This document shows positions 20,842 to 30,699 of a stretch of DNA of 64,000 nucleotides, piece after piece. The notes below the pieces were generated by a model, which was not told where the DNA came from, searched no databases, and saw nothing but the letters and a program-made list of their open reading frames with translations. This DNA is from Cryoendolithus antarcticus (lineage: Eukaryota > Ascomycota > Dothideomycetes > Cladosporiales > Cladosporiaceae), in assembly GCA_002077065.1 (NCBI GenBank), contig NAJO01000029.1, positions 620,001 through 684,000 of the forward strand, in the 5' to 3' direction. The stretch's first letter is position 1. Every line of letters begins with the position of its first letter. The translations under genes were made by a program, and so were the position numbers.

Positions 20842-21847
20842 ATGAGCACTCCTGATCTCGAGCAGCTCCTTGATGACCTGCACCAGCAGCTCACCCAGAT
20901 CTTAGCCCGCTTTAACGAGTTGAATGACCCGTCTGGGCGCTGGGGTGATATTGAGGCTTAAATGACGAGGCGGCACGAGGTACAGGACGTCCATTTTGAC
21001 TTCGAAAATGTTGTCGCGTTAATCATGAGGATCCGCGCGGTGGTGAGAGATCGCCAAGAGCCTGTGAGACCTCGCCCGGGAGATGAAGCTGAGAAAGAGG
21101 AAGGGGATGATGGAATAGACGATACAGAGCATGAGGAGTTGAGTAGTGAAGGAAGAAGTAGTGAGCAAGAGGGCACTGAGGTCTACCAGTCGAAGGAGGA
21201 AGATGAGGAGGTGGAGAACAGCGAGCAATCGACCACCAACGCCAGTCCGACGATTGACACTGGGTCTGAGCAGGCGCAACAGAGCGAAGCAGCTCCTGAG
21301 AGCTCCGTCCTCATTGGGCTGCTAGATAGTAGCGCGCAGACGAACGATAATCCTCCAGGCAACGCGGACTGCCACCACTACCCCAGGTGAGAATGACGAG
21401 AGCTCTATCGATTCGAACGCCACTATTTCCGTGGAAGATCTGATCACTCACCTTTTGGACGTCGCATATGAGCTCGAGCCAGTCGTCAGATGTAGCTGGG
21501 AGTTCGTCGTCGATGAAAGTCTCTCCTACGAAGACTTGCAGTTAGGATTGAGGCGTATGGCGCGTGGCTTGCGTGCTAAGGCCACAATGTTGGCAGGCAT
21601 GATCGCTCGCATGGAGGCCAGCGACGACGATGAAGACGATAGTGGCGACGTTGGAGATGATGAGGGCGACGGGAATGAGGACGACGGTGAAGAGGACACA
21701 GGTGAAGAGGCCGCAGGTGAAGAAGCCGAAGGCGAAGAGATCGACTGTGCAGGGGACAGAGATGAAGAGGACGACGCCGAAGAGGACGAAGGTGATGGTA
21801 GTGAAGAGGCCGGCCGCGGTGACTGTGGCTTCTGTGGAGGATGTTAA
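20842..21847 (+). pseudogene. Helical/acidic family, copy D (broken), acidic tail
   Basis: ATG 20842 opens MSTPDLEQLLDDLHQQLTQI and runs 39 codons to a TAA at 20959-20961. The same frame continues at once from ATG 20962 with a helical unit (FDFENVVALIMRIRAVVRD) and a long Glu/Ser/Asp-rich linker to 21390. The sense then moves to another frame (GENDESSIDSNATISVEDLI), giving a second helical unit (LITHLLDVAYELEPVVRCSW, LSYEDLQLGLRRMARGLRAK) and an extremely acidic tail (about 21610-21835). The layout matches copy C unit for unit. LSYEDLQLGLRRMARGL also resembles LSYADVKAEMEVVLE in copy G. The portion after 20962 could still be expressed as a shorter protein if the frame change is a spliced intron. 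Confidence 0.55.
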
Positions 21848-21992
21848 GGAAGTCTTGCGACAGGCGTTGGTTTCATACCTCTCCGTGGTACATCTCATCC
21901 CGTAACACCTCACTCCTTCCCAATCCAGCATCTCCTCACGCGACACCCCCAAGCGGTCACGCGAGCACCTCCCAAATTCTCTCCTCCATCGC

Positions 21993-22991
21993 ATGTTCAT
22001 CGCCCGCCCCGCCGGCGCAAAAGGCATCGGTCTCTTCGCCACACAGCTCATTCCTGCCGGAACACGCCTGCTAGCCGAGAAGCCATTGTTCACAGTTGCC
22101 TCGGAAAACGAAGCGTACGCCGCTTCACGGCGACTAGGGAGCCATGATCGCAAGACGTTCCTAGGACTTGTGGGCGGGAATGCGAGGGAGAGGAGCAAGA
22201 GGCTTTGGGTGGAGGCGGGGTGGCATACGGTCAAGGAGGCTGTGGGGGATGTGCTGAACGTCGTGAGGAAACGGAATGGCGCGAAGACCTGGCCTCGCGC
22301 CGCTAGCTACCTCACCGCCCGTAGCACATTCTTGTCGAATAACTTCGCGCTGTCTACTTCGCCGTCGATGCGTGCGATCTTTCCGAACATCTCGCGGTTA
22401 AACCATGCCTGTGTGCCGAATACTGAAGCAAACTGGAACGCCAATCTCGATCACTTCACTGTGCATACCCTCTCGCACGTTCCCGAAGGCGAAGAGCTGA
22501 CGCTGAGCTATCTCGAAAGCCACGGTGCAGTCGCGGCGGATCGGCAGGAAGCGCTAAGTGGATTCATGTTCGAGTGTGGCTGCGCCGCCTGCGCAATGCG
22601 TACGCCTTCCTCGCGACAGGGCGAAACGAACAGAGCAGACCTGCAGATCAAGGTCCGGGATTTCGCGCAAAGTGACGGCAGCAAAGGGGAGCTGAGTATC
22701 ATGCGGGCGATGCTGGAACTGTACGAGCAGGAGGGTATCCGAGGAAGGGAGCTGGCGACGATGTACATTGCGACTGCGGAGATGGCGCATAGCGCGGGGG
22801 CAGTCGAGAATGCAAGGGCGTTGGCGAAGCGCGGCTTGGAGCTCGAGGAGACTTGCTGTGGACGAGATAGTCCGTTCTTCGCAAAGAGCCTAGCTGATGT
22901 CGAGAGACTGCAGCTTGGAGACCTGGAAGGGGGTAAAGCGAGCGTCTTCGATACGACGGAGTCGTCGAACCTCGCAGCGGCTGCGTCCTAA
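21993..22991 (+). CDS. SET-domain protein (SMYD-like)
   Basis: 332 aa, single exon. SET proteins transfer methyl groups from S-adenosylmethionine to lysines. The N-terminal SET strand is RPAGAKGIGLFATQLIPAG (residues 5-23), the cofactor motif NISRLNHACVPN is at 132-143, and EGEELTLSYL (165-174) carries the catalytic-tyrosine region. A post-SET zinc-binding segment follows: FECGCAACAM (193-202). The C-terminal third is helical, perhaps TPR-like (ELATMYIATAEMAHSAGAVE, ALAKRGLELE). The order SET, cysteine cluster, helical C-terminus suits the small SMYD-type fungal family, but no MYND finger is present. Substrate unknown; many fungal members act on non-histone proteins. Confidence 0.85.
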   Translation: MFIARPAGAKGIGLFATQLIPAGTRLLAEKPLFTVASENEAYAASRRLGSHDRKTFLGLVGGNARERSKRLWVEAGWHTVKEAVGDVLNVVRKRNGAKTWPRAASYLTARSTFLSNNFALSTSPSMRAIFPNISRLNHACVPNTEANWNANLDHFTVHTLSHVPEGEELTLSYLESHGAVAADRQEALSGFMFECGCAACAMRTPSSRQGETNRADLQIKVRDFAQSDGSKGELSIMRAMLELYEQEGIRGRELATMYIATAEMAHSAGAVENARALAKRGLELEETCCGRDSPFFAKSLADVERLQLGDLEGGKASVFDTTESSNLAAAAS

Positions 22992-23131
22992 AGACGAGGA
23001 AAGGATGAGACTCTGGCATAGCTCAAGGCCTGCGGAGATGAGTTGTAGACATTTCATTCATGGTATTTTCATACCTATACAAACAACGCTCCGATGGTAT
23101 CACAGTTCTATCCCAATGCTTCGCAAGCCTC

Positions 23132-24452
23132 TCAATCAATGGTCATCCTATTCGGCACCGGGCCCATGGGATGATTGTTCAAATCATGCGCCGACGGATA
23201 CGGCTTATACGAATTCGCCGGACTCGCGATCTTCCTCCGCCTCACATGCGGCGCAAGCCCCTTATTGAAGTTCTTCGTGCACAACCCCGCAGTAGCAATC
23301 GTAACAACCAACAGCAATATCGTCAACACGGCGAACGTTGTCAGACTCTTCCTCGCTGGATAGTACTCCAAGACCTTCTCTGGATTATTGTTATCGTACA
23401 TCCTGAAGAGCTTGAAAATGAAGTACGCCATGGCGGCGAAGTAGATGACGATGATGCAGGCCTGGCCGGCGTAGGATTCGCGGCGGGTTACCACGGCGGC
23501 GAGCCAGAGTATTATGATTGTGACGGGGATTGCGATGATGGTGAGGATTATCTCGGCGTCTTTGAAGCTTCCGCCGACTATGACGAGGAATTGGACGGTG
23601 AAGGCGAGGAAGAAAAAGAAGTCCAGCTTGAGGAGGGTGATGTAGACCTGTTGTCTGTTAGCCCACAATCTTCGGAAGTGGGTTGCCGAGACGACTGACC
23701 TGAAAGACCAGGAATCGCCGCTTCAGCTGCAGATCCGCGGAGATGCTCTTATAGATGTCCCACGAGAACACGCCATACAGCTTCCAAGCGCAAAAGCTGA
23801 GCGCAACGGTTCCGAGCGCAAGCACAGCAGGCGCAGCTACTAGAAATGGCCGTAGATCGTCCCATATGCCAGGTTCAATCCAATTCCCTTTCGTCAACTC
23901 CCTAATAGCGTCGTAGATCTGGTCCCTCTTGACGGCGGAGTAGATCAACATCCCAACATTGTAGAGACATATCCCAATCACCTGAATGGTGTTCTTTACT
24001 CGAAGAGCGTCCCACACCAGCACGAGCTCGTAAATGAAGCCGAAAATGTAGAGCGAGAGATATGTCGGTATCGTGCGCGCTGCGGACTGCTCACTAGCTC
24101 CAGAGTGCAAACTCGCCTCGAACCTCCCAAACACATACGCCTCCAACGCCAGCGCTATGATCGCCTGAAACAGCGCCACGAGCGTGAAGCTCCACGTCCA
24201 CCGGTCGTTGGGGACGTACATGAGGCCTGATCTGCGTCTCTTAGGGGAAGGCAGGCTACTAAGGCCCTGACGATCATGGTACCCGCCGCCTGTTGTGTAT
24301 GCGGGCGGCTGTGGCAGAGGGGCGTCTCGTCTGTCGCTGCTGAAGGAATTGCCGGAGAGGGGCTGGTAGGAGGGGTCGAGACTGCCGCCGAGGAGAGATG
24401 TGCGGTATTGGTGCGTTTTGGACGCCAATATGGCGGTAGTGGTCGCCCTTGG
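23132..24452 (-). CDS. UPF0658-like multi-pass Golgi membrane protein
   Basis: Two exons joined across a 52-bp intron at 23648-23699 (GTCAGT...CTAACAGACAACAG) restore ...RFLVFQ|VYITLLKLDFFF. About seven hydrophobic segments are visible, starting from RWTWSFTLVALFQAIIALAL. Others include YLSLYIFGFIYELVLVWDAL, FFFFLAFTVQFLVIVGG and IILTIIAIPVTIIILWLAAV. The polar C-terminal tail carries RRRK. The pattern recalls the UPF0658 family of fungal Golgi membrane proteins, whose function is unknown. The 5' end is not settled: the open frame continues upstream to 24809 without an ATG. The first in-frame Met is at 24221, just before the first membrane helix. A short upstream exon is likely. I place the start where the sequence (THQYRTSLLGG...DPSYQPL) begins to look conserved. 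Confidence 0.75.
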
Positions 24453-25047
24453 GCGACCGTGGGGAAAGCGGAGTCGCGGGAGAGGGGGGAGGTGTTTCGC
24501 AATGCGCCGTGTGAGACTGTACCAGCTACAAGTGTCGCAAGTCGACTGCACTACTAGGGTCGAAGGTGTCTCACTCTGCGCGCACCCAGCAGGTGATTCT
24601 AGGAGGAAGTTGTAAGCCTTGCGCTTGGCGCGGGTGATCAGGCTGAGACGGCGTGGTGCGATGATGATATCGATGCGCGGTCGTGGAGTGATCGGAACTA
24701 GATCGAGGAGACAGCGAGCAGTAGAATCTCGTGCAGAGCAGTCGAATAGCGAAAGGAGGTAATGGCACTCTGTCGGTGGTGCGCAAAGAGCGGTACATTT
24801 CACTCTCAAGGAGACCCCCCCTCACTAGCGCGAATCCCTTCGCCAATTCCGCTGCGCCCCTCGTGGCTGCGGGCTGAGCACACGCACAGAAAATCTTACA
24901 AACACGAGACTTTTGATGCACTGCAACATCACCTCTTCAACACGAGCATTGTTAGATAGTGCCGCATCCAGGTACGTCGGATCGTCTCCTCTCTCCACTC
25001 ACGCATCACGATGATCCATAGAAACATTAGAACCGTTGCGAATGAGC
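24453..25047. other. 5' region of the UPF0658-like gene
   Basis: Contains the unresolved first exon and promoter of the minus-strand membrane-protein gene. A candidate ATG for a first exon lies at 24797 on the minus strand but I cannot prove a matching splice. Nothing else recognised. Confidence 0.35.
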
Positions 25048-25892
25048 TTAGGCTTTGATCACACTCCTACCCGAACTGACATGCATATTTACCAAGAAGA
25101 GGCGTACACGAGCATACAGCTCGGACAATCCACTGACACGACTCCAGACGTCGAGCAGTACTGGCATTGCATGGTTCCGAACGACTCTATCTGCTCTGGC
25201 AGACAGAAAGGCCTCTGATTGCACCTCCTTCCACCTTCCCAAATCGCTGCTCCGCTTCGCGACCGCCTCACAGCCAAGACGATCAAGTGCATTAAAAAGA
25301 TAATCATTCGCTCTTCGGCCAATGCTTGATGATGTTTTGCACTTCATCTGCTTGCACCTGCATCGCATCCGCCATCTGCCCAAGTCCGTTGCCACGGGCA
25401 TCGGCCGTCGTCAACTCATACTGGCCGCCGCCATGGTTTGCAAGGTCTGTGGGTACGCCAGTGGTGATGCTCCTTTTATGTTCAATCGTGGGTACAACAA
25501 GTTTTGGATTCATGGCGGCAGTAACGGATCATCTCTTCTCGGTCGATCCTGCTTTCTAGAGTACGCTCGCCGTCACGCAGAGCGCTTTCATTGCTATCGT
25601 CGTGTTGCTCCATATCGTTGACCCTGCTCCTGCCGGTCTTGACATTCACGTCTTCCTGACTTCTTTCTCCCTTGCGTCTCGTATTCACAACTGTCTCTCC
25701 TCTACACTTCTCAGCTTTCTGCGCAATTAGCTCGCAGACCGCCAGCAAGTCCTTGACCTCATCATGTATCCACTCCACGTGCAACTTCGTCACCCGATCG
25801 GCGTTAGGCTTACAGGCGTTTGCGGCATCGACGAGGAGAGTATGGAAGTTGTGGAGGAGATTTTCGACACTGATACCCTCCAGCGTGTTCAT
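25048..25892 (-). pseudogene. Helical/acidic family, copy E (frameshifted)
   Basis: From the minus-strand ATG at 25892, 136 codons read MNTLEGISVENLLHNFHTLL, a second helix (KDLLAVCELIAQKAEKCRGE) and a charged linker (RKGERSQEDVNVKTGRSR). Sense then passes near 25513 to the next frame (QMADAMQVQADEVQNIIKHW), and near 25310 to a third (ANDYLFNALDRLGCEAVAKR, LLDVWSRVSGLSELYARVRL). The three pieces overlap end to end and give about 280 residues with the same plan as copies C and D: helical unit, charged linker, helical unit. The first 136 codons could be translated as they stand. Introns that would explain the shifts were not found, so decay is my reading. Confidence 0.5.
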
Positions 25893-26281
25893 TATGGTGG
25901 CCGGTGAGTGTAGCAGAAGCAATGCAGTCCAATTTTCTAATAGAGCGTGCCTCTTGTGACATGGACTTCTGCAGGTGGAAGTGAAGGCGCTACAAAGGGC
26001 CACCAGCGTGCCTCTCGCATCTGCGGGTTTCTCCTGTCAAAGACTCGCGAACGCCAGAAGGCACGATCTCGGTTACGGTCAGGGAAGAGCTTAGCAGCCT
26101 ATCTCTACGGAACTTGACTCCAGCCAACAACGATGCTGTGGTGAATATGAGTGAGTCCTACCAGGCTGTGGGACAGCCGTCACGATGAAGGAAAAGCCTC
26201 AACAAAGGAACCCATGAGTAACAACGTTTGATAGCTGGCCCATAGTGTTCACATCGCAACAGGCCCATTCAACTTCCCATC
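25893..26281. other. Spacer between family copies E and F
   Basis: About 390 bases, likely the promoter of copy E. Nothing else recognised. Confidence 0.3.
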
Positions 26282-26908
26282 TCACGTCGACATTTTCGCA
26301 GGCATACCCTCAACCACTTCCGCCAATCCATCAGCAAGCTCCTTCATTTCCCTCTCCACGATCCCGAGAATATCCATCAAGGCCTTGGCGTCGAAGTCGC
26401 GATGCAAATACTGAGGAAATACCTTCGCATGAGCCTGGAACTCTGCAGCAGCGCTGCTCAACCGCGCAAGTACCTGCTTCTCTGTGAAGGGGACGACTCT
26501 CTTGACTTTCTTTGCTGTCTGGCCCGTTGCGTTATCGGCTTGACTATCAGCAATTGGTGCTGCATCACTGTAGGGTTTCAAAGCAGCGCCAGTCCGCCGC
26601 TTCTTAGCAGGAGGTTCCCCCGCCCGCTTTTGCTCTGCGTGTGGCATGCTCTCACTGGCTGCCCCATCATCCTTGGTCGCTTCGCCGCTGTGTCCCAGCT
26701 CGATCCGTAGCTTCAGTTGAATCTCTGGAAGCGTGGCCAGCGCTTTGTCAGTGCCATCTCTGATCTTCTCACAAGCTGCTATCTCTATGACCGTCTGTGC
26801 CTTCTTCTTGGGTATGCTGACGAGAGCGCTGCAGTCTGCATGTAGACCTTGCAGCTGCAGGCGTAGGTCGGTCAGGGCAGAGTCGATGGCGGGCGTGTGA
26901 CGAGACAT
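26282..26908 (-). CDS. Helical/acidic family, copy F (intact), 208 aa
   Basis: An uninterrupted 208-codon frame from ATG 26908. It starts with a helical unit (ALTDLRLQLQGLHADCSALV, then KALATLPEIQLKLRIELG). A polar, acidic linker follows, and a basic nuclear-localisation-like run (EPPAKKRRTGAALK) lies near residue 95-105. The second helical unit is KQVLARLSSAAAEFQAHAKV, then MDILGIVEREMKELADGLAE. The ending (AEVVEGMPAKMST) can be aligned by eye with the end of copy G (EVLIEYMPESHEDLDD). No known domain. It is the only copy in the window without a stop or frameshift. The NLS suggests a nuclear place of action; the function is unknown. Confidence 0.6.
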   Translation of the reverse strand: MSRHTPAIDSALTDLRLQLQGLHADCSALVSIPKKKAQTVIEIAACEKIRDGTDKALATLPEIQLKLRIELGHSGEATKDDGAASESMPHAEQKRAGEPPAKKRRTGAALKPYSDAAPIADSQADNATGQTAKKVKRVVPFTEKQVLARLSSAAAEFQAHAKVFPQYLHRDFDAKALMDILGIVEREMKELADGLAEVVEGMPAKMST

Positions 26909-27291
26909 ATTAAGCGGTGTGATAAGCGGATGATGGAGAGGCTGGAGAGGGCGAGAGTCGGATGAGATGATGAGGTAAAGTGAAGGTGAGTGGAAGATTC
27001 AAGATTCCAACGGCGGACAACGACTTCACTAGATCTGGTGGACCGTCCGAGTAACAGGACTAGGTAGTTCACTGGCTTTCTGCTTCTTGAAGGTCTTGTG
27101 ATGGCGAGAGTGAGCATGGCAGGAAGATGTTTAGCTGTTCGCACGGAGTGCATCAAGGAGTATTGCTACATCTTCAGGCCTAGACTGAGCGCCTTGGCGC
27201 TCGCGGCAATCATTTCGGCGGCGGCGTGGACACATAAATGTACGCTGTACGCACAATTGTCCACGACTACCTTCCATCACTCGTATTTCGC
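26909..27291. other. Spacer between family copies F and G
   Basis: About 380 bases; likely 5' flank of copy F. A 103-codon plus-strand frame (27098-27409) is not convincing because it runs antisense into copy G. Confidence 0.3.
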
Positions 27292-27750
27292 TCAGTCGTC
27301 AAGATCCTCATGGCTCTCCGGCATATACTCAATCAACACCTCGAGCCTATCGACTTCCTTTTGTAATCACTCCAAGACGACCTCCATCTCGGCCTTCACG
27401 TCCGCATAGCTGAGGCGCTGATACCCTTGCAGCTGCTGCGCTCCCTGCGCAAGTACCTCCCGGAGAGTCGAAAGATGAATCACGATCTCTTGGGCAGACG
27501 TGCAAGCAACACTGACATCCGATGCGCTGTCTTTGTCGACGCGTGGGTTGCGCGACAAAGGAGCCACAAACGCTCTCGCGACAGGCAGAAGCTGCCAGTG
27601 TTCGGGACAAGACCGTGTTACAACCTGTACGATCCAGTCGCGTTCTATCGTCGCTTGTTCGCCGCTATGCTCTGCCAGTACCAGTCTCGTCTCGTTTGAA
27701 AGCCCCTGAGATGTCTCGAGTGGCAGGTGATTGGAGCAATTGTAGCAACA
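27292..27750 (-). pseudogene. Helical/acidic family, copy G (broken)
   Basis: One minus-strand frame reads coherently from about 27750 to the TGA at 27292-27294, broken by a TGA at 27367-27369. The upstream part (LPLETSQGLSNETRLVLAEH, ERDWIVQVVTRSCPEHWQLL) is unlike the other copies and may be another domain. The downstream part (SAQEIVIHLSTLREVLAQGA, GYQRLSYADVKAEMEVVLE, stop, LQKEVDRLEVLIEYMPESHE, DLDD) matches the second unit of copies D and F in pattern. It lies only about 80 bp beyond the 3' end of the ABC-transporter gene. There is no clear start codon. Confidence 0.45.
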
Positions 27751-27831
27751 CGAGGTGGCGTAGCAGTTTGATCGAGAGACAAGTACCTGCTTTTACGTTG
27801 GAAAAGGGCTTTCCGCATTCGGACCTTCTCC

Positions 27832-30388
27832 TCACGTCGCACTGTCAGCGGACACCTCTTCCGTAGAGCCTTGCTCCACACTAGGCGACTCCACCTCCCC
27901 CTCCTCTTCTTCACCAACAGCGCCCATTTGCGACATCAACCCCAACTCGCGATCAATTTCCGCCTTCCTGCTCTTCCACCCCTCAACCTTACCCATCTTC
28001 TCCCTCAGCTCCGCGAGCTCCTTCTCCACGCTAGCCTTCTCGCTCGCAGTGCCGATGCGAAGGAACTCGTATTCGTTAGCCTCTTCGCCTAGGCCGAGGG
28101 TGAGGGTGAAGTTATGGTAGCGACGGAGGGAGGCGCGGGTGGAGATCGTGATCAGCGCTGCGAAGTCAGTCAGTAAGTTGTGCTTGCGGAAGGGGTGGGG
28201 AATTGTGAAAAGACCTACTGATCCCCTTTGCCTTCGCCCGTTCGTACAGCAGGCCTTCTACGTCACTGCTCACTGCGCTCGTGCCCTCATCTATCACTGC
28301 GAACCTCGGCTCATGCCACAATATCCTCGAGATACCAACTCGCTGCTTCTCGCCTCCTGATAGTACATCCTTCCACTCCTTCCTCGTATCCCAGCCACCT
28401 TCCCGATCTCTCAAATACCCCAGCCTCACTTCTTCTAGCACGGTCTGTAGCTCCGCCTCCGTCCGCCCAGAGTCTCGCATATCAACCTCAGTATGTGGGT
28501 AAATGATCTGATCCCTCAGCGTGCCAGGCGAAAGGTAAGGCCGTTGAGGCAGGAACATAATGCCATCTTGACCTTGCTGGCGAGGCCGGGAAGTAAGCCC
28601 GCGGTAGGTGGGCCAGAGTCCTGCGAGTATCCGGGCTAGCGAGGACTTGCCAGAGCCGTTGGGTCCGGTGATGAGCAGGTGGTCGCCGGGCTGCACGGCG
28701 AAGGAAAGCTCGGCGATCAGCTCTTCGCCGCCCATGGGGTAGAGTGAGGGTGCCACGACGGGCACATCTTCTAGTCGCACGCCGTCGAAGCCACGGTGCA
28801 GCGTTCCTTGGACATCTGAGAGGGAGTAGAGCTCGGGATGTTGCCAGCGGGGTGGCGTGTAGGCATTTGCATGCACACGGTGGAGTGTGGAGATGAGCGT
28901 GTAGACTCTCGATGTGTGGCCTGCGAGCTCGGAAAGGTCTTTGATGCTGTACATCATCCTGCTTCCTGCATCTGCGAGATTGAGCATAAGACGTTTGTTC
29001 GTGATGAACTGCCGCATGCGGGCTTGGCTGTGGTCCGCGTCTGGAGTTGCGATGATTGACTTTGGTTTGGGTGTGAGGTCTTGCAGTGCGGGCATGAACA
29101 CGGGAAGCGAGGTGACGATGTAGCCGCATGCTGACCAGCTGTATTTGAGTACAAAGTCTTCGAGGATGTTGTAGCCGATGCGGATCTTGTAGATGTTTTG
29201 GACCCAGGTGCGGAGTTCTTTGAAGGACTTGTCAAGGAGGATGTGCTCTGTGCCACCGCCGTTGTAGAACGCTACTTCTTCGGCGTTTGCTATCAGACGG
29301 GCATGCAGAGCGCGGAACTCGCCTTCTTTGCGGCCTTCCATTGCCTTTAGCTTGCCGAAGGGCGGGCTGAGCTTGCGCAAAAGGGTGGCCGTGGCGAAGT
29401 AGCTTGTGAGCAGACTCGTCAGAGCCAGTGGACCGAGCGAGTGGTACAGCTGGTAGTTAAAGGTGAAGAGATCCACCAACGGCTTCCCGATGGAAGAGTA
29501 GAGTGCTGCTGAGCTGTCGCAGAAGAGCGTTAGGTCCTGCGTGATGAATTGGTCCGCTCCTTGTCCCACGCCACCGTCCAGATTGTGCAGCTTGTAGTAC
29601 GCCAATTTGTCACCAAGGTAAAGGTCATGGATATATCGAGTAAGCCTCGTCCGGAACGCGATGCTGATCTTGGCCTGCAGGTACTTGATCATGCTATTCG
29701 TGTACGAGCTGACAGAGCCAATGGCCAGCCACTTGGCGATCCCCAGCAAGAAGGCCTTCCCCTTCCCAGCAACAAGATCTCTTACGATCTCTCCATCGAG
29801 CCTTGCGACAATCAGTGACAGATACGTCCTCCCCAGCAAGAACACTGCATGCATGCACAAAAGGCCTGTCTCCTTCGATCTCCATCTTGGCACCACAATA
29901 CTCATCAGACTCAGAAACTGATGCAGAAATGCGACATTCAACCCAGGCTTGATGTCCAGGGGTGGAGGTCCCAAAGCCGGATCATACCGATCCCCATGCC
30001 TGTCAGACGAACTCAAGAAGAGCCGCCTATGCGCATCGAAAGTAGTCTTCTTGACCGGATAGATCGTGACCTTACTAGTGCTGTCCTTGTACGGCACGAA
30101 GATCGTCCGGCTCCCATCTTTGCCTCGCAGCCCGCTGTTCTTGCGGACGAGACGATGACCGATTTCGCGGTCTGCTTTCCGGCGACGGTAGACCTTGTAG
30201 CCTCCGTAGCTTCCGGCGATGATTGTAAGAGAGAGGGCTAGCGTGGCGAGGAGACGGGTGGTGCGTTTGCTGAGAGGCGCGCGGCGTTGGTAGGCATCGA
30301 GACGGGCGGCGAGGCGGGCATAGAAGGTGTCGAAGAGCTGGGAGAAGCGCTGGTTGGGGGTTTGGCGGAGGGTGGATTGGGCGGCCAT
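27832..30388 (-). CDS. Peroxisomal fatty acyl-CoA ABC half-transporter (ABCD/PXA type)
   Basis: Two exons, 30388-28219 and 28157-27832, joined across a 61-bp intron (GTAGGT...CTGACTTCGCAG) that restores GIT|LITISTR. The product is 831 aa. The ABCD family moves very-long-chain acyl-CoA into peroxisomes for beta-oxidation. A membrane segment near residue 45-65 is followed by the ABC transmembrane domain with the EAA-like region GADQFITQDLTLFCDSSAAL. The ATPase domain shows Walker A GPNGSGKSS (575-583), Q-loop FLPQRPYLSPGTLRDQIIYP, signature LSGGEKQR (676-683) and Walker B FAVIDE (696-701) with EGTSAVSSD. The C-terminus is a charged helix (VEKELAELREKMGK) and an acidic tail. I start at the second in-frame ATG (MAAQSTLRQ). 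Whether it is PXA1 or PXA2 is not decided. Confidence 0.93.
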
Positions 30389-30699
30389 GATCACAGCTGC
30401 AGAGGGCAAGACTACATTGCCGCTGAGAATGTACTGCTACACTACTCTCAGCTCACAACGATAGCGTAACGTCAGGTTAGCGCATCATCACATGCTGCAT
30501 CGTACCTGACTGACACGGGCTCGAGTCCTGGCATGTGAAGCCGAGGTGCTCCGTATCGAGAGCTTCAGTGTCCATTAAACTGCCCACCGCACCTTCCCCA
30601 CAGTCGACCATCGCGGAGCCGCATCATTATCAGATCCACCTCCAAGTGCACACTCCACCTTGATGGACATCTAGCTAGCATACATTGCATTGCTCCAAG
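30389..30699. promoter_or_regulatory. Bidirectional promoter region, PXA-type / ADA3
   Basis: About 310 bases between two head-to-head genes; both promoters must lie here. A stretch GGGCTCGAGTCCTGG at about 30518 recalls a tRNA T-arm but no tRNA fold forms around it. Confidence 0.4.

Noticed and set aside
21387..21480. Intron to explain the frame change in copy D (GTGAGA donor at 21387)
   Set aside because: The new frame is already protein-like upstream of any acceptor, so a frameshift fits better, though this is not certain.
30510..30545. tRNA-like T-arm sequence (GGGCTCGAGTCCTGG)
   Set aside because: No acceptor, D or anticodon arm can be folded around it.
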